From Candidatus Nitrosopumilus sp. (GTDB lineage Archaea; Thermoproteota; Nitrososphaeria; Nitrososphaerales; Nitrosopumilaceae): a stretch of 10,941 bases of DNA. The translations under genes and the position numbers were made by a program. Below are positions 1 through 6,316 of the stretch, piece by piece (position 1 is the first letter of the stretch; each line of letters begins with the position of its first letter). The notes below the pieces were generated by a model. That model did not search any database, was not told the DNA's origin, and saw nothing but the letters and a program-made list of their open reading frames with translations. The stretch lies in contig JAOTSS010000058.1 in NCBI GenBank assembly GCA_029864805.1, forward strand, positions 1-10,941, read 5' to 3'.

Positions 1-2
1 TA

Positions 3-209
3 CTATATCAACTAAGAGGAAACCCTATGACATTTTCTGATTTGTATTCAAAATCAAAAATCAGGATGAAAAAGTCATTTCTAAATTATCTGCATCTATG
101 TGTAGATTATAACTTCATCAAAAAAGAAGCAGTTGGTTCAAACATGATCTACACAATTACAGACAAAGGACGAATTATGTTGAACCTGTTTATGCAGAAA
201 AGTGACTAG
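3..209 (+). CDS. Winged-helix transcriptional regulator, C-terminal part (5' end outside window)
   Basis: The reading frame is open from base 3, so the ATG at 27 is probably internal and the gene begins upstream of the window. The visible part reads as the end of a winged helix-turn-helix domain: after the Pro-Met-Thr at 24-32, a polar helix (DLYSKSKIRMKKSFLNYL) is followed by a helix-like stretch (HLCVDYNFIKKEAV) and then the wing, with the ending YTITDKGRIMLNLF. That 'YxITxKG' ending is typical of the small PadR/ArnR-like regulators that are abundant in Thaumarchaeota. The role would be DNA-binding transcription control in the cytoplasm; the target is unknown. The protein stops shortly after the wing, so it has no C-terminal sensor or membrane domain. 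The family assignment rests on the wing pattern only. Confidence 0.6.
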   Translation, partial: LYQLRGNPMTFSDLYSKSKIRMKKSFLNYLHLCVDYNFIKKEAVGSNMIYTITDKGRIMLNLFMQKSD

Positions 210-289
210 ATAACATGAACTGCATCTGTCAATCCAATTAATTTAAAAATATTTTATGAATACTCTCATTAGTTATGTGAAGTTTGTAG

Positions 290-557
290 ATTTCATCATT
301 TTTTAAAACAAAAATTCTATCGTGCATTAAAAATAATTCTATCGAATCAACGCTTGAAGGAGATATCGATCTTCAAGGATTGTTCCAGATGGGAGTCGGT
401 GAATCCAGGATATGAAGGAATCAACATCAAATTTAAGATTAAATCGGATGCATCCAAAGAAACATTACAAGAACTAATCAAACTTGCAAAAAATGTTTCA
501 CCTGTTGCAAATACCATATCAAAGCCAACTCCAATCAAAATAGAGTTGGTAAGATAA
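290..557 (+). pseudogene. OsmC-family protein remnant, truncated and frameshifted
   Basis: Two overlapping frames together spell the C-terminal half of an OsmC/Ohr-type protein. The first frame (open from 290 after a TAG at 287-289) gives IESTLEGDIDLQGLFQM at 341-391. The other frame then gives ESVNPGYEGINIKFKIK, SDASKETLQELIKLA and NVSPVANTISKPTPIKIEL, ending at the TAA at 555-557. Dropping one G from the GGG at 391-393 joins them seamlessly into the usual family order: EGxxDLxG, PGYxxI, DAS, SPVxxT. The N-terminal half that carries the peroxidatic cysteine in active members is not present, and the second conserved cysteine position reads Ser (SPV), as in several non-peroxidase subfamilies. 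The region upstream of about 310 is not recognisable. A 67-residue reading frame beginning with TTG at 354 exists, but its first 15 or so residues are out of frame with the family. Either this is a decaying gene or the indel is a sequencing error; the missing N-terminus favours decay. Confidence 0.62.
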
Positions 558-569
558 AGATGACACCCT

Positions 570-583
570 CTTTTTATTTATTA
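570..583 (+). terminator. Possible T-rich transcription terminator
   Basis: A short pyrimidine/T-rich run (CTTTTTATTTATT) begins 12 bases after the stop codon of the OsmC remnant. Archaeal RNA polymerase commonly stops at U-rich stretches without a hairpin. The evidence is composition only, and such runs are frequent in this AT-rich DNA. Confidence 0.25.
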
Positions 584-657
584 AAAACTGTCAAATAGAT
601 TCTACATGAATTAAATATTGATAAAAGTAATTAGACAGAACAAATCGAACATAAACA

Positions 658-1383
658 GTGCAGAAAGAATTTCCAGAAGCAGAAGTCTTTGAAATAAAGA
701 AAGTGGAATTAAACAGTCCAATAATTTTTGCGGGTTTTGTAGGAGCAGGTCTAGTTGGTCCTCTTGCAATAAACCACATTATTGAAAAATTAGAAATGCA
801 ACAAATAGCAGTGATGAGATCAAAATACCTTCCACCATCAACAGTTTTCATGAGAGGAAGACTACGTCATCCATTTCGATTTTATGCAAATCAAGAAGGG
901 ACAATATGTGCAATAATTTGTGAAATTACTTTGAGAATGGAAGGACTGTATTCTTTAGTAGGATCAATTTTAGATTGGGCAGCACAGAAAGGATCAAAAG
1001 AGATCGTAATCCTAGACGGTGTTGCAAGCACAGAACATGACGATAAAGCATATTGTGCAGCTGAGGAAGATTTGGTAAGAACTATGGCAGATAAAAACAT
1101 CAGCATGATCCCCCAAGGATTCATCACTGGAATCCCAGGTGGAATACTAAATGAGTGTCTAGTTAGAGAAATCCAAGGACTGACATTATTGGCAAAAGCA
1201 AACAAAGTGGCACCGGATTCAGGAGCAGCAGCCACTTTAATTGAGGCAATAAATCGATTTTATGACTTGGATATTAATTCAAAGCAACTCCAAGAAGAGA
1301 AAGATAGAATCCACACAGAGTTTAGCGAATTATCTCAGAAATATGTAGAACATAGAGAAGAGATAGCTGGAATGTACATGTGA
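658..1383 (+). CDS. PAC2 family protein (proteasome assembly chaperone-like)
   Basis: This is a 241-residue cytoplasmic protein of the PAC2/PbaB-like family. Archaeal members act as, or resemble, chaperones for assembly of the 20S proteasome; the exact client here is not known. Seen in the sequence: the N-terminal beta strand followed by the glycine-rich turn FAGFVGAGLVGPLA (about residues 24-37), the LPPSTVFMRGRLRHPFRFY block (about 58-76), a central VILDGVAST strand (about 121-129), the GFITGIPGGILNECL loop (about 155-169), a small-residue helix (APDSGAAATLIEAI) and a charged, probably coiled C-terminal helix from about 210. Length and block order match archaeal PAC2 proteins. The start is GTG at 658: a TAA lies two codons upstream and the next ATG (796) would remove the conserved first strand. 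The gene stands alone, ending 49 bases before purM. Confidence 0.85.
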   Translation: MQKEFPEAEVFEIKKVELNSPIIFAGFVGAGLVGPLAINHIIEKLEMQQIAVMRSKYLPPSTVFMRGRLRHPFRFYANQEGTICAIICEITLRMEGLYSLVGSILDWAAQKGSKEIVILDGVASTEHDDKAYCAAEEDLVRTMADKNISMIPQGFITGIPGGILNECLVREIQGLTLLAKANKVAPDSGAAATLIEAINRFYDLDINSKQLQEEKDRIHTEFSELSQKYVEHREEIAGMYM

Positions 1384-1403
1384 ATCAAACCATAGGCAAA
1401 TTC

Positions 1404-1412
1404 TTTTATTTA
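1404..1412 (+). promoter_or_regulatory. TATA-box-like element of purM
   Basis: The AT-rich element TTTTATTTA is centred 25 bases before the A of the purM ATG. That is the spacing expected between an archaeal TATA box and the transcription start, so the purM mRNA is probably leaderless; no Shine-Dalgarno-like sequence is seen in CGCACCAAACT before the start. Inferred from spacing and composition. Confidence 0.45.
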
Positions 1413-1432
1413 CAGCAAATACGCACCAAACT

Positions 1433-2455
1433 ATGGCCCTAACCTACAAAAAAGCAGGTGTAGACATTTCTAAAATCAAACAAAGTCAGCAGGCAATTGG
1501 AAAATTAATTGCGTCAACTCACAATCTTCAAAAAAAAGCAAAGATAGCACAGGGATTTGGACATTATGCAGGGATTGTAGAGATTCCAGGTGGAAAACTT
1601 TTGGCCACACATACAGATGGTGTTGGAACAAAAGTAGTAATTGCAAATATGATGAAAAAATACAACACAATAGGAATTGATTGTGTTGCAATGAATGTTA
1701 ACGACATAATCTGTATTGGTGCAACGCCAATTTCATTTGTAGATTATATTGCTGCAAACAAAAATGATCAGCAAATATTTAAAAAAATTGTAGAGGGATT
1801 AGTAAAGGGTGCAAAGAAATCTGCAGTGCCAATAGTGGGAGGAGAAACTGCAATTATGCCAGATGTGATTGAAGGGAAAGGATTTGCATTTGATTTGGCA
1901 GGAATGGTTGTAGGATTAGTAGAGAGAAAAGATCTAGTACTTGGAAATAAAATAAAATCAGGCGATATAATCATTGGAGTAAATAGTAGTGGAATTCATT
2001 CAAACGGATACTCGCTTGCAAGAAAAGCAATTTTAGGAAAATATTCTGTTAAAGATAAAGTAAAAGGCGTTGGGATAATTGGAGATGCATTATTAAAACC
2101 AACTGAAATCTATACAAATCCAGTATTAGAAATAATTCAAAAATGCAAAATAAACGGTCTTGCGCATATAACTGGAGGGTCATTTACCAAACTATTACGC
2201 CTGAAAAAAATAGGATATGAAATTAACTCTTTGCCAAAAATTCCTCCAATCATGGAGTTAGTTGAGGAACAAGGAGTAAAACCTGAAGAAATGTACAAGA
2301 CTTTCAATATGGGCGTAGGATTTTGCGTAGTTGCATCGAAAAGTCAGGCAACAAGAATCAAATCAATATTCAAAAAACATAAGATACCAAGTCAAGAGAT
2401 AGGGCAAATAATTTCCAAGACAGGAGTTTTTGTAAACTCGATAAAAATTGCTTAG
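1433..2455 (+). CDS. purM: Phosphoribosylformylglycinamidine cyclo-ligase (AIR synthetase)
   Basis: PurM performs the fifth step of de novo purine synthesis, the ATP-dependent ring closure of FGAM to 5-aminoimidazole ribonucleotide (AIR), in the cytoplasm. The 340 residues match the usual PurM length (about 330-350). Seen motifs in order: HYAGIVEIPGGKLLATHTDG then VGTK (residues 44-67; the DGVGTK nucleotide-binding loop), GIDCVAMNVNDI (81-92), PIVGGETAIMPD (133-144), GVNSSGIHSNGYSLARK (182-198), AHITGGS (244-250) and FNMGVGF (291-297). Together these are diagnostic for the PurM/PurL/SelD/ThiL ATP-binding superfamily and specifically for PurM. No other pur genes are in the window, so purine genes are scattered in this genome. 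The ATG at 1433 starts a normal N-terminus (TYKKAGVDI) and is supported by the TATA-like element 25 bases upstream. Confidence 0.97.
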   Translation: MALTYKKAGVDISKIKQSQQAIGKLIASTHNLQKKAKIAQGFGHYAGIVEIPGGKLLATHTDGVGTKVVIANMMKKYNTIGIDCVAMNVNDIICIGATPISFVDYIAANKNDQQIFKKIVEGLVKGAKKSAVPIVGGETAIMPDVIEGKGFAFDLAGMVVGLVERKDLVLGNKIKSGDIIIGVNSSGIHSNGYSLARKAILGKYSVKDKVKGVGIIGDALLKPTEIYTNPVLEIIQKCKINGLAHITGGSFTKLLRLKKIGYEINSLPKIPPIMELVEEQGVKPEEMYKTFNMGVGFCVVASKSQATRIKSIFKKHKIPSQEIGQIISKTGVFVNSIKIA

Positions 2456-2545
2456 GAGTCAAAAATAGTATTCTCAACCTTAATTCAAATTTTTAAAGAA
2501 AGATAGAAAATTATTGTGGAATTCATAAGGTAGTTTATTCCCATA

Positions 2546-2671
2546 TTGAATTTTTTTAAAAAAGCAGGAATTTTTGTTCTATTTTATACTCTGAGTGTTT
2601 TTTCTAACGGTTTAATTTATCAAAAACAAAATTATTTTCAACCTAATTTAGCTTATATGATAGATTCTTAG
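2546..2671 (+). CDS. Possible 41-residue small membrane or secreted peptide
   Basis: A TTG-initiated frame in the gap before the antiporter encodes 41 residues. It begins with a short basic stretch (NFFKKAG), then a hydrophobic helix (IFVLFYTLSVF), and ends in a polar tail (YQKQNYFQPNLAYMIDS). That layout is what a signal peptide or a single-pass mini-protein looks like. It ends 17 bases before the antiporter ATG, so the two could be co-transcribed. Against it: the start is TTG, the frame is short, and AT-rich DNA makes Phe/Leu/Ile-rich frames by chance. The family is not recognised and no function is suggested. Confidence 0.33.
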   Translation: MNFFKKAGIFVLFYTLSVFSNGLIYQKQNYFQPNLAYMIDS

Positions 2672-2688
2672 AAATTAGTAAGAGAGTA

Positions 2689-3912
2689 ATGGCAGAAGCA
2701 CATCTGATTGAAACAATTATTGGTATAGGGATTCTTCTTTTTGCAGCTAAATTAATGGCAGAGCTTTTCCTCAGATTAAAACTTCCAATTGTTTTGGGCG
2801 AACTTTTGGCAGGAATGATAGTAGGACCATTTGCATTGGGAGCATTTTTTGTTGTAGACGGTAAACAATTACTCCAGATCAACGATGAAATAAGAATACT
2901 TGGAGAGATGGGAGCAATTGTAATTTTGTTCATGGCAGGACTTGAGATGACACCAAAAGAGTTCCTCAAAGGCGGAAAAGCATCCTTTACAGTTGGAACT
3001 TTAGGCGTAGTAGTTCCTTTTTTTGCAGGTCTTGTAATTTTTCAAATGTTCGGATTTGATGCGTTACAATCGATGTTAATCGCAACAGCATTAACTGCTA
3101 CCAGCATTGCAATATCAATTCAAGTACTAAGTGAATTTGGTAAGATAAAAACACCGGAGGCAAGACTCATCATAGGTGCAGCCGTAGTAGATGATATTTT
3201 AGCAATTGCAGTGTTATCAGTAGTTTCATCCATTGCAGGATCAGATGGAGGAGTAGACAACATAGACATTAGTGAAGTAGTAATTACAATTTTACAAGTA
3301 TTAGGATTCTTTGCAATAATGCTTGTAGTGGCAGTAGTCGTAATTCCAAAAATCATTACTCCTAGATTATGGAAAGCAAAAGGAAGTGTCGAAGGGATTG
3401 CTACTGCGTCGTTTTTTGGTGCAGCAGCTCTTGCAGGTTCCATAGGACTATCACCCATCGTAGGAGCATTTGCAGTAGGAATGGCATTATCCACTACCAA
3501 GGTATTTGAAAAAGTAGAAAATTATATTGGAAAGATTGGATTAATTTTTGCACCTTTATTCTTTGCAATTATCGGTGCACAAGTAGATCTAAGAGCTGTA
3601 GATTTGAATGTTTTAATGCTAAGTGGAATAGTTATCGTGGTAGCAATTGTGACAAAATTGTTTGGTTGTGGACTTCCAGCAATGCTATTTTTAAAAAATA
3701 AACAACAGGGAATGAGAGTTGGAATTGGAATGATTTCCAGAGGAGAGGTAGGACTTATTGTAGCAGGAGTAGGAGTAACTGCAGGGATTCTCACTTCGGA
3801 AGTATATTCTACAATTGTAATCATGGTAGCAGTCACAACCATCATCACACCAATTTGGTTGAAGATGGAATACAGAAAAGAGCAAAAAAACAGTTCTGGA
3901 GACAGTAAATAA
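2689..3912 (+). CDS. Cation:proton antiporter, CPA2 family (NapA/Kef-type membrane domain)
   Basis: This is a 407-residue integral membrane protein with about 12-13 hydrophobic segments and almost no soluble part, of the sodium/hydrogen exchanger fold. It should exchange Na+ or K+ for H+ across the cell membrane, serving pH and ion balance. Seen motifs: LKLPIVLGELLAGMIVGP (residues 30-47), FMAGLEM (81-87), TALTATSIAIS (133-143; the broken-helix region), the paired acidic residues Asp168-Asp169 in AAVVDD (164-169) that in electrogenic CPA2 members bind the cation and proton, a membrane-embedded Lys323 (IVTKLFG), and ISRGEVGLIVAG (349-360). It lacks the C-terminal RCK/TrkA-N nucleotide-binding domain of KefB/KefC, so it is NapA-like in size. 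The Asp-Asp plus Lys pattern suggests electrogenic exchange, by inference. The ATG at 2689 is preceded by an AT-rich TTATAT element around 2653-2658. Confidence 0.9.
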   Translation: MAEAHLIETIIGIGILLFAAKLMAELFLRLKLPIVLGELLAGMIVGPFALGAFFVVDGKQLLQINDEIRILGEMGAIVILFMAGLEMTPKEFLKGGKASFTVGTLGVVVPFFAGLVIFQMFGFDALQSMLIATALTATSIAISIQVLSEFGKIKTPEARLIIGAAVVDDILAIAVLSVVSSIAGSDGGVDNIDISEVVITILQVLGFFAIMLVVAVVVIPKIITPRLWKAKGSVEGIATASFFGAAALAGSIGLSPIVGAFAVGMALSTTKVFEKVENYIGKIGLIFAPLFFAIIGAQVDLRAVDLNVLMLSGIVIVVAIVTKLFGCGLPAMLFLKNKQQGMRVGIGMISRGEVGLIVAGVGVTAGILTSEVYSTIVIMVAVTTIITPIWLKMEYRKEQKNSSGDSK

Positions 3913-4008
3913 AAAAAATGAGCAGAACCAAAAAAAACAAACACAGACTGTTGAAATATATAGAAAATTTATTATGATAAAACATGCACTCGTGTAAAAA
4001 ACAGAAAG

Positions 4009-4662
4009 GTGGGAAAACTGACTGCTGATTATAACGAATTAACAGGACAAGTTCTCAATCTATACCCACATGTCAAATTTGCAGGGATTGTAAATGTTAA
4101 GGGAGAAATTGTTGCTGGAGGACATAAAGAAAATGTTGATCAATTACTAGTTGGCGATGAGGTTAAAATGTCAATTCATTACTCTATACAAAAAAGAGAT
4201 CTCTATACTAATTTGGCATATAAGATCGGAAAAGAAAAATCTGCAATTACGGAATTTCAAAAAGCTGCAATTATCAGCATTCCAATAAACTCCAATGAGT
4301 TATTTTTAGTTCGCACAGATAAAGGAATAGATTATTTAAAAATTATTGACTATATTTATTCAAAACTAGATCCTCAAAAATACATTCGCGAAGAAATCAA
4401 AGTAATTCGAGACGAGATTGAAAAATTAAAAAAGATCAATGAAAATATGAAATTAGAAAAGAAAAGTGTCGTTAAGAGAAAACCAGTTAAAGAAACAACT
4501 GCAAAGAAAAAAGAGGCTAAAAGAAAACCAGTTAAAGAAACAACTGCAAAGAAAAAAGAGGCTAAAAGAAAACCAGTTAAAGAAACAACTGCAAAGAAAA
4601 AAGAGGCTAAAAGAAAACCAGTTAAAGAAACAACTAAATCCAAAAGAAAAACACCCAAATAA
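4009..4662 (+). CDS. DUF6659-like protein with lysine-rich tandem-repeat tail
   Basis: This 217-residue protein has two parts. Residues 1-125 resemble the DUF6659 proteins found in many copies in Thaumarchaeota: LYPHVKFAGIVNVKGEIVAGG (about 18-38, split strands around a turn), a central LAYKIGKEKSA block (about 69-79) and the strand pair AIISIPI / ELFLVRTDKGIDYLKII. The pattern recalls small alpha/beta Roadblock- or profilin-like sensor folds, but that is inference. Residues 126-150 form a charged helix. Residues 157-217 are a basic low-complexity tail: three identical 15-residue units (RKPVKETTAKKKEAK) and a partial fourth, ending KSKRKTPK. Such Lys/Pro/Ala/Thr tails resemble histone-H1-like or ribosomal-protein tails and probably bind nucleic acid or another polyanion. 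The start is GTG at 4009. The molecular role is unknown. Confidence 0.75.
   Translation: MGKLTADYNELTGQVLNLYPHVKFAGIVNVKGEIVAGGHKENVDQLLVGDEVKMSIHYSIQKRDLYTNLAYKIGKEKSAITEFQKAAIISIPINSNELFLVRTDKGIDYLKIIDYIYSKLDPQKYIREEIKVIRDEIEKLKKINENMKLEKKSVVKRKPVKETTAKKKEAKRKPVKETTAKKKEAKRKPVKETTAKKKEAKRKPVKETTKSKRKTPK
4477..4635 (+). repeat. 45-bp tandem repeat, three perfect copies plus 24 bases of a fourth
   Basis: Units at 4477-4521, 4522-4566 and 4567-4611 are identical base for base, and a fourth copy begins at 4612 and is kept through base 4635. The unit length is a multiple of three, so copy number can change without breaking the frame; each unit adds 15 residues (RKPVKETTAKKKEAK). Perfect identity at synonymous positions points to recent duplication or ongoing homogenisation by slippage or recombination. 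It lies wholly inside the coding region of the DUF6659-like gene. Confidence 0.97.
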
Positions 4663-4724
4663 AGATAGGCAGCAGATAAGCCAAATTATTTAACGAATTT
4701 ATGTCTAAATTAGAATGAATAACC

Positions 4725-6311
4725 ATGAGTAATCTAGATCCTGTATTGTCGAAGGCATGTAGCGAAATTACTCAAAATCTTCTAACAATTTATGAACCAA
4801 GCAAAAAGCAAGTCAAAGAAGAAATTATAAAAATTTGTACAAAATATGCTTTGGAAAGAATTCCTAGAAATTATGAAATTCTATCAATGGCAAAAGAGGC
4901 AGATTTTAACAAATTAAGAAAAGTGTTGTTAAGAAAACCAGTAAAGACAGCTTCAGGAGTATCAGTTGTTGCACTGATGCCTAAACCATATGCATGTCCA
5001 CACGGAAGATGTACATATTGTCCTGGTGGAATAGAATACAATTCCCCAAATAGTTACACAGGAAAAGAACCATCATCACTCAATGCAATTGAAAATAAGT
5101 TTGATCCCAAATTACAAATCACTTCAAAAATTAAAAAATTAATTGCCTTTGGACACGACCCATCCAAAATGGAAGTGGTGATTGTTGGCGGGACTTTTCT
5201 TTTCATGCCAAAAGACTATCAAGAATATTTTATCAAGTCATGTTATGATGCATTAAATGGAATTGCTTCAAAAGATTTGGAAGAAGCCAAATCAAATAAC
5301 GAACATGCAACAATAAGAAATGTAGGATTCACAATCGAGACAAAGCCAGATTATTGTAAAAAAGAACATGTCGATTTAATGCTAAACTATGGAATTACAA
5401 GAATAGAGATCGGAGTACAATCATTACAAGAGCGTGTTTATGAAATTGTAAACAGAGGACACAATTACAATGACGTAATAGAATCATTTCAAATTTCAAA
5501 AGATGCAGGTTACAAGGTTGTGGCACACATGATGCCAGGATTACCTACAATGTCGCCTTCCGAAGACATTATAGATTTCAAAAAACTATTTGCAGATCCA
5601 CAACTACGTCCTGACATGCTGAAGATTTATCCATCATTAGTTATTGAAAACACACCACTCTATGAGGAGTACAAACAAGGAAAGTATACACCGTATTCGG
5701 ATGAAGACATGATCAAAGTTTTAACAGAAGTGAAAAAGAATGTTCCAAAATGGGTTAGAATAATGAGAATACAAAGAGAGATATCTCCAAATGAGATTAT
5801 TGCAGGACCAAAATCAGGAAACCTAAGACAGATTGTTCATCAAAATTTAACTAAACAAGGACTTTCATGTAAATGTATTAGATGTAGGGAAGCAGGACTA
5901 TCAAACAAAAGATCAGATCCAAGGGATGTGAAACTAAAAAGAATTAATTATGATTCCTCAGAAGGAAAGGAAATATTCCTGTCTTTTGAGGACAAAAACG
6001 AGTCAATCTATGGATTTTTGAGATTAAGAAAACCAAGTAGTGATGCCCACAGAGATGAAGTTGGTATGGACAGTTGCATTGTTAGAGAAATTCATGTTTA
6101 TGGGAAATCATTGAAGCTTGGAGAAAAAGAAGAAAATGAAATACAGCATTCTGGATTGGGAAAAAATCTGATGAGAGAAGCTGAGAAAATATCCAAAGAA
6201 GAATTTGATGCAAAGAAAATTTTAGTTATCAGTGCAGTAGGTACAAGAGAGTATTATCAAAAGTTAGGGTATTCGTTATATGGCCCATACATGTCCAAGA
6301 CATTGAATTAG
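4725..6311 (+). CDS. elp3: Elp3 family tRNA uridine-34 carboxymethylating enzyme (radical SAM / GNAT)
   Basis: Elp3 uses a radical-SAM domain and an acetyl-CoA-binding GNAT domain to add a carboxymethyl group to C5 of the wobble uridine (U34) of certain tRNAs. Archaeal Elp3 works without the other Elongator subunits. The 528 residues match the family length. Seen: the N-terminal tRNA-binding region, the iron-sulfur cluster motif CPHGRCTYCPGG with Cys91, Cys96 and Cys99, VVIVGGTFLFMPKDYQEYF (151-169), GFTIETKPDYC (201-211), ITRIEIGVQSL (224-234), VAHMMPGLPTM (266-276), the zinc-type linker CKCIRC (382-387), and the GNAT acetyl-CoA loop QHSGLGKNLM (474-483) with the C-terminal YYQKLGYSLYGPYMSK. 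All key residues are present. The stop codon abuts lysS. A five-codon ATG frame (4701-4718) lies just upstream of the start and probably has no role. Confidence 0.96.
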   Translation: MSNLDPVLSKACSEITQNLLTIYEPSKKQVKEEIIKICTKYALERIPRNYEILSMAKEADFNKLRKVLLRKPVKTASGVSVVALMPKPYACPHGRCTYCPGGIEYNSPNSYTGKEPSSLNAIENKFDPKLQITSKIKKLIAFGHDPSKMEVVIVGGTFLFMPKDYQEYFIKSCYDALNGIASKDLEEAKSNNEHATIRNVGFTIETKPDYCKKEHVDLMLNYGITRIEIGVQSLQERVYEIVNRGHNYNDVIESFQISKDAGYKVVAHMMPGLPTMSPSEDIIDFKKLFADPQLRPDMLKIYPSLVIENTPLYEEYKQGKYTPYSDEDMIKVLTEVKKNVPKWVRIMRIQREISPNEIIAGPKSGNLRQIVHQNLTKQGLSCKCIRCREAGLSNKRSDPRDVKLKRINYDSSEGKEIFLSFEDKNESIYGFLRLRKPSSDAHRDEVGMDSCIVREIHVYGKSLKLGEKEENEIQHSGLGKNLMREAEKISKEEFDAKKILVISAVGTREYYQKLGYSLYGPYMSKTLN

Positions 6312-6316
6312 TGAAA

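Noticed and set aside
233..334. Minus-strand ATG frame of about 29 residues (MHDRIFVLKNDEIYKLHI...)
   Set aside because: It is short and partly antisense to the OsmC remnant, with no supporting promoter; chance is the simpler explanation in AT-rich DNA.
347..538. Minus-strand 63-residue frame over the OsmC remnant
   Set aside because: The plus strand matches a known family across both sides of the frameshift, so this frame is a shadow.
3120..3500. Minus-strand 126-residue frame over the antiporter gene
   Set aside because: Its composition (Thr/Ala/Ile/Pro runs) is the antisense of hydrophobic membrane codons; the plus strand has the family motifs.
4477..4635. CRISPR-like or non-coding tandem array
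   Set aside because: The units are directly adjacent with no spacers, and they read in frame as part of a protein.
4374..4658. Minus-strand 94-residue frame with repeated hydrophobic segments
   Set aside because: It is the antisense reading of the 45-bp repeats; lysine codons read backwards give Phe/Leu/Ser, so the membrane-like look is an artefact.
4466..4693. Plus-strand 75-residue Lys/Gln-rich frame
   Set aside because: It is a second frame over the same 45-bp repeat; the main frame continues an upstream folded domain and is the coding one.
4701..4718. Five-codon upstream ORF before elp3
   Set aside because: It is too short to judge, and the likely transcription start (about 26 bases after the AT-rich element near 4685-4690) would fall inside or after it.
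6311..6316. GTG at 6311 as the lysS start
   Set aside because: It is possible and would overlap the elp3 stop, but it adds only two residues (MK) before an ATG; the ATG at 6317 is the simpler start.
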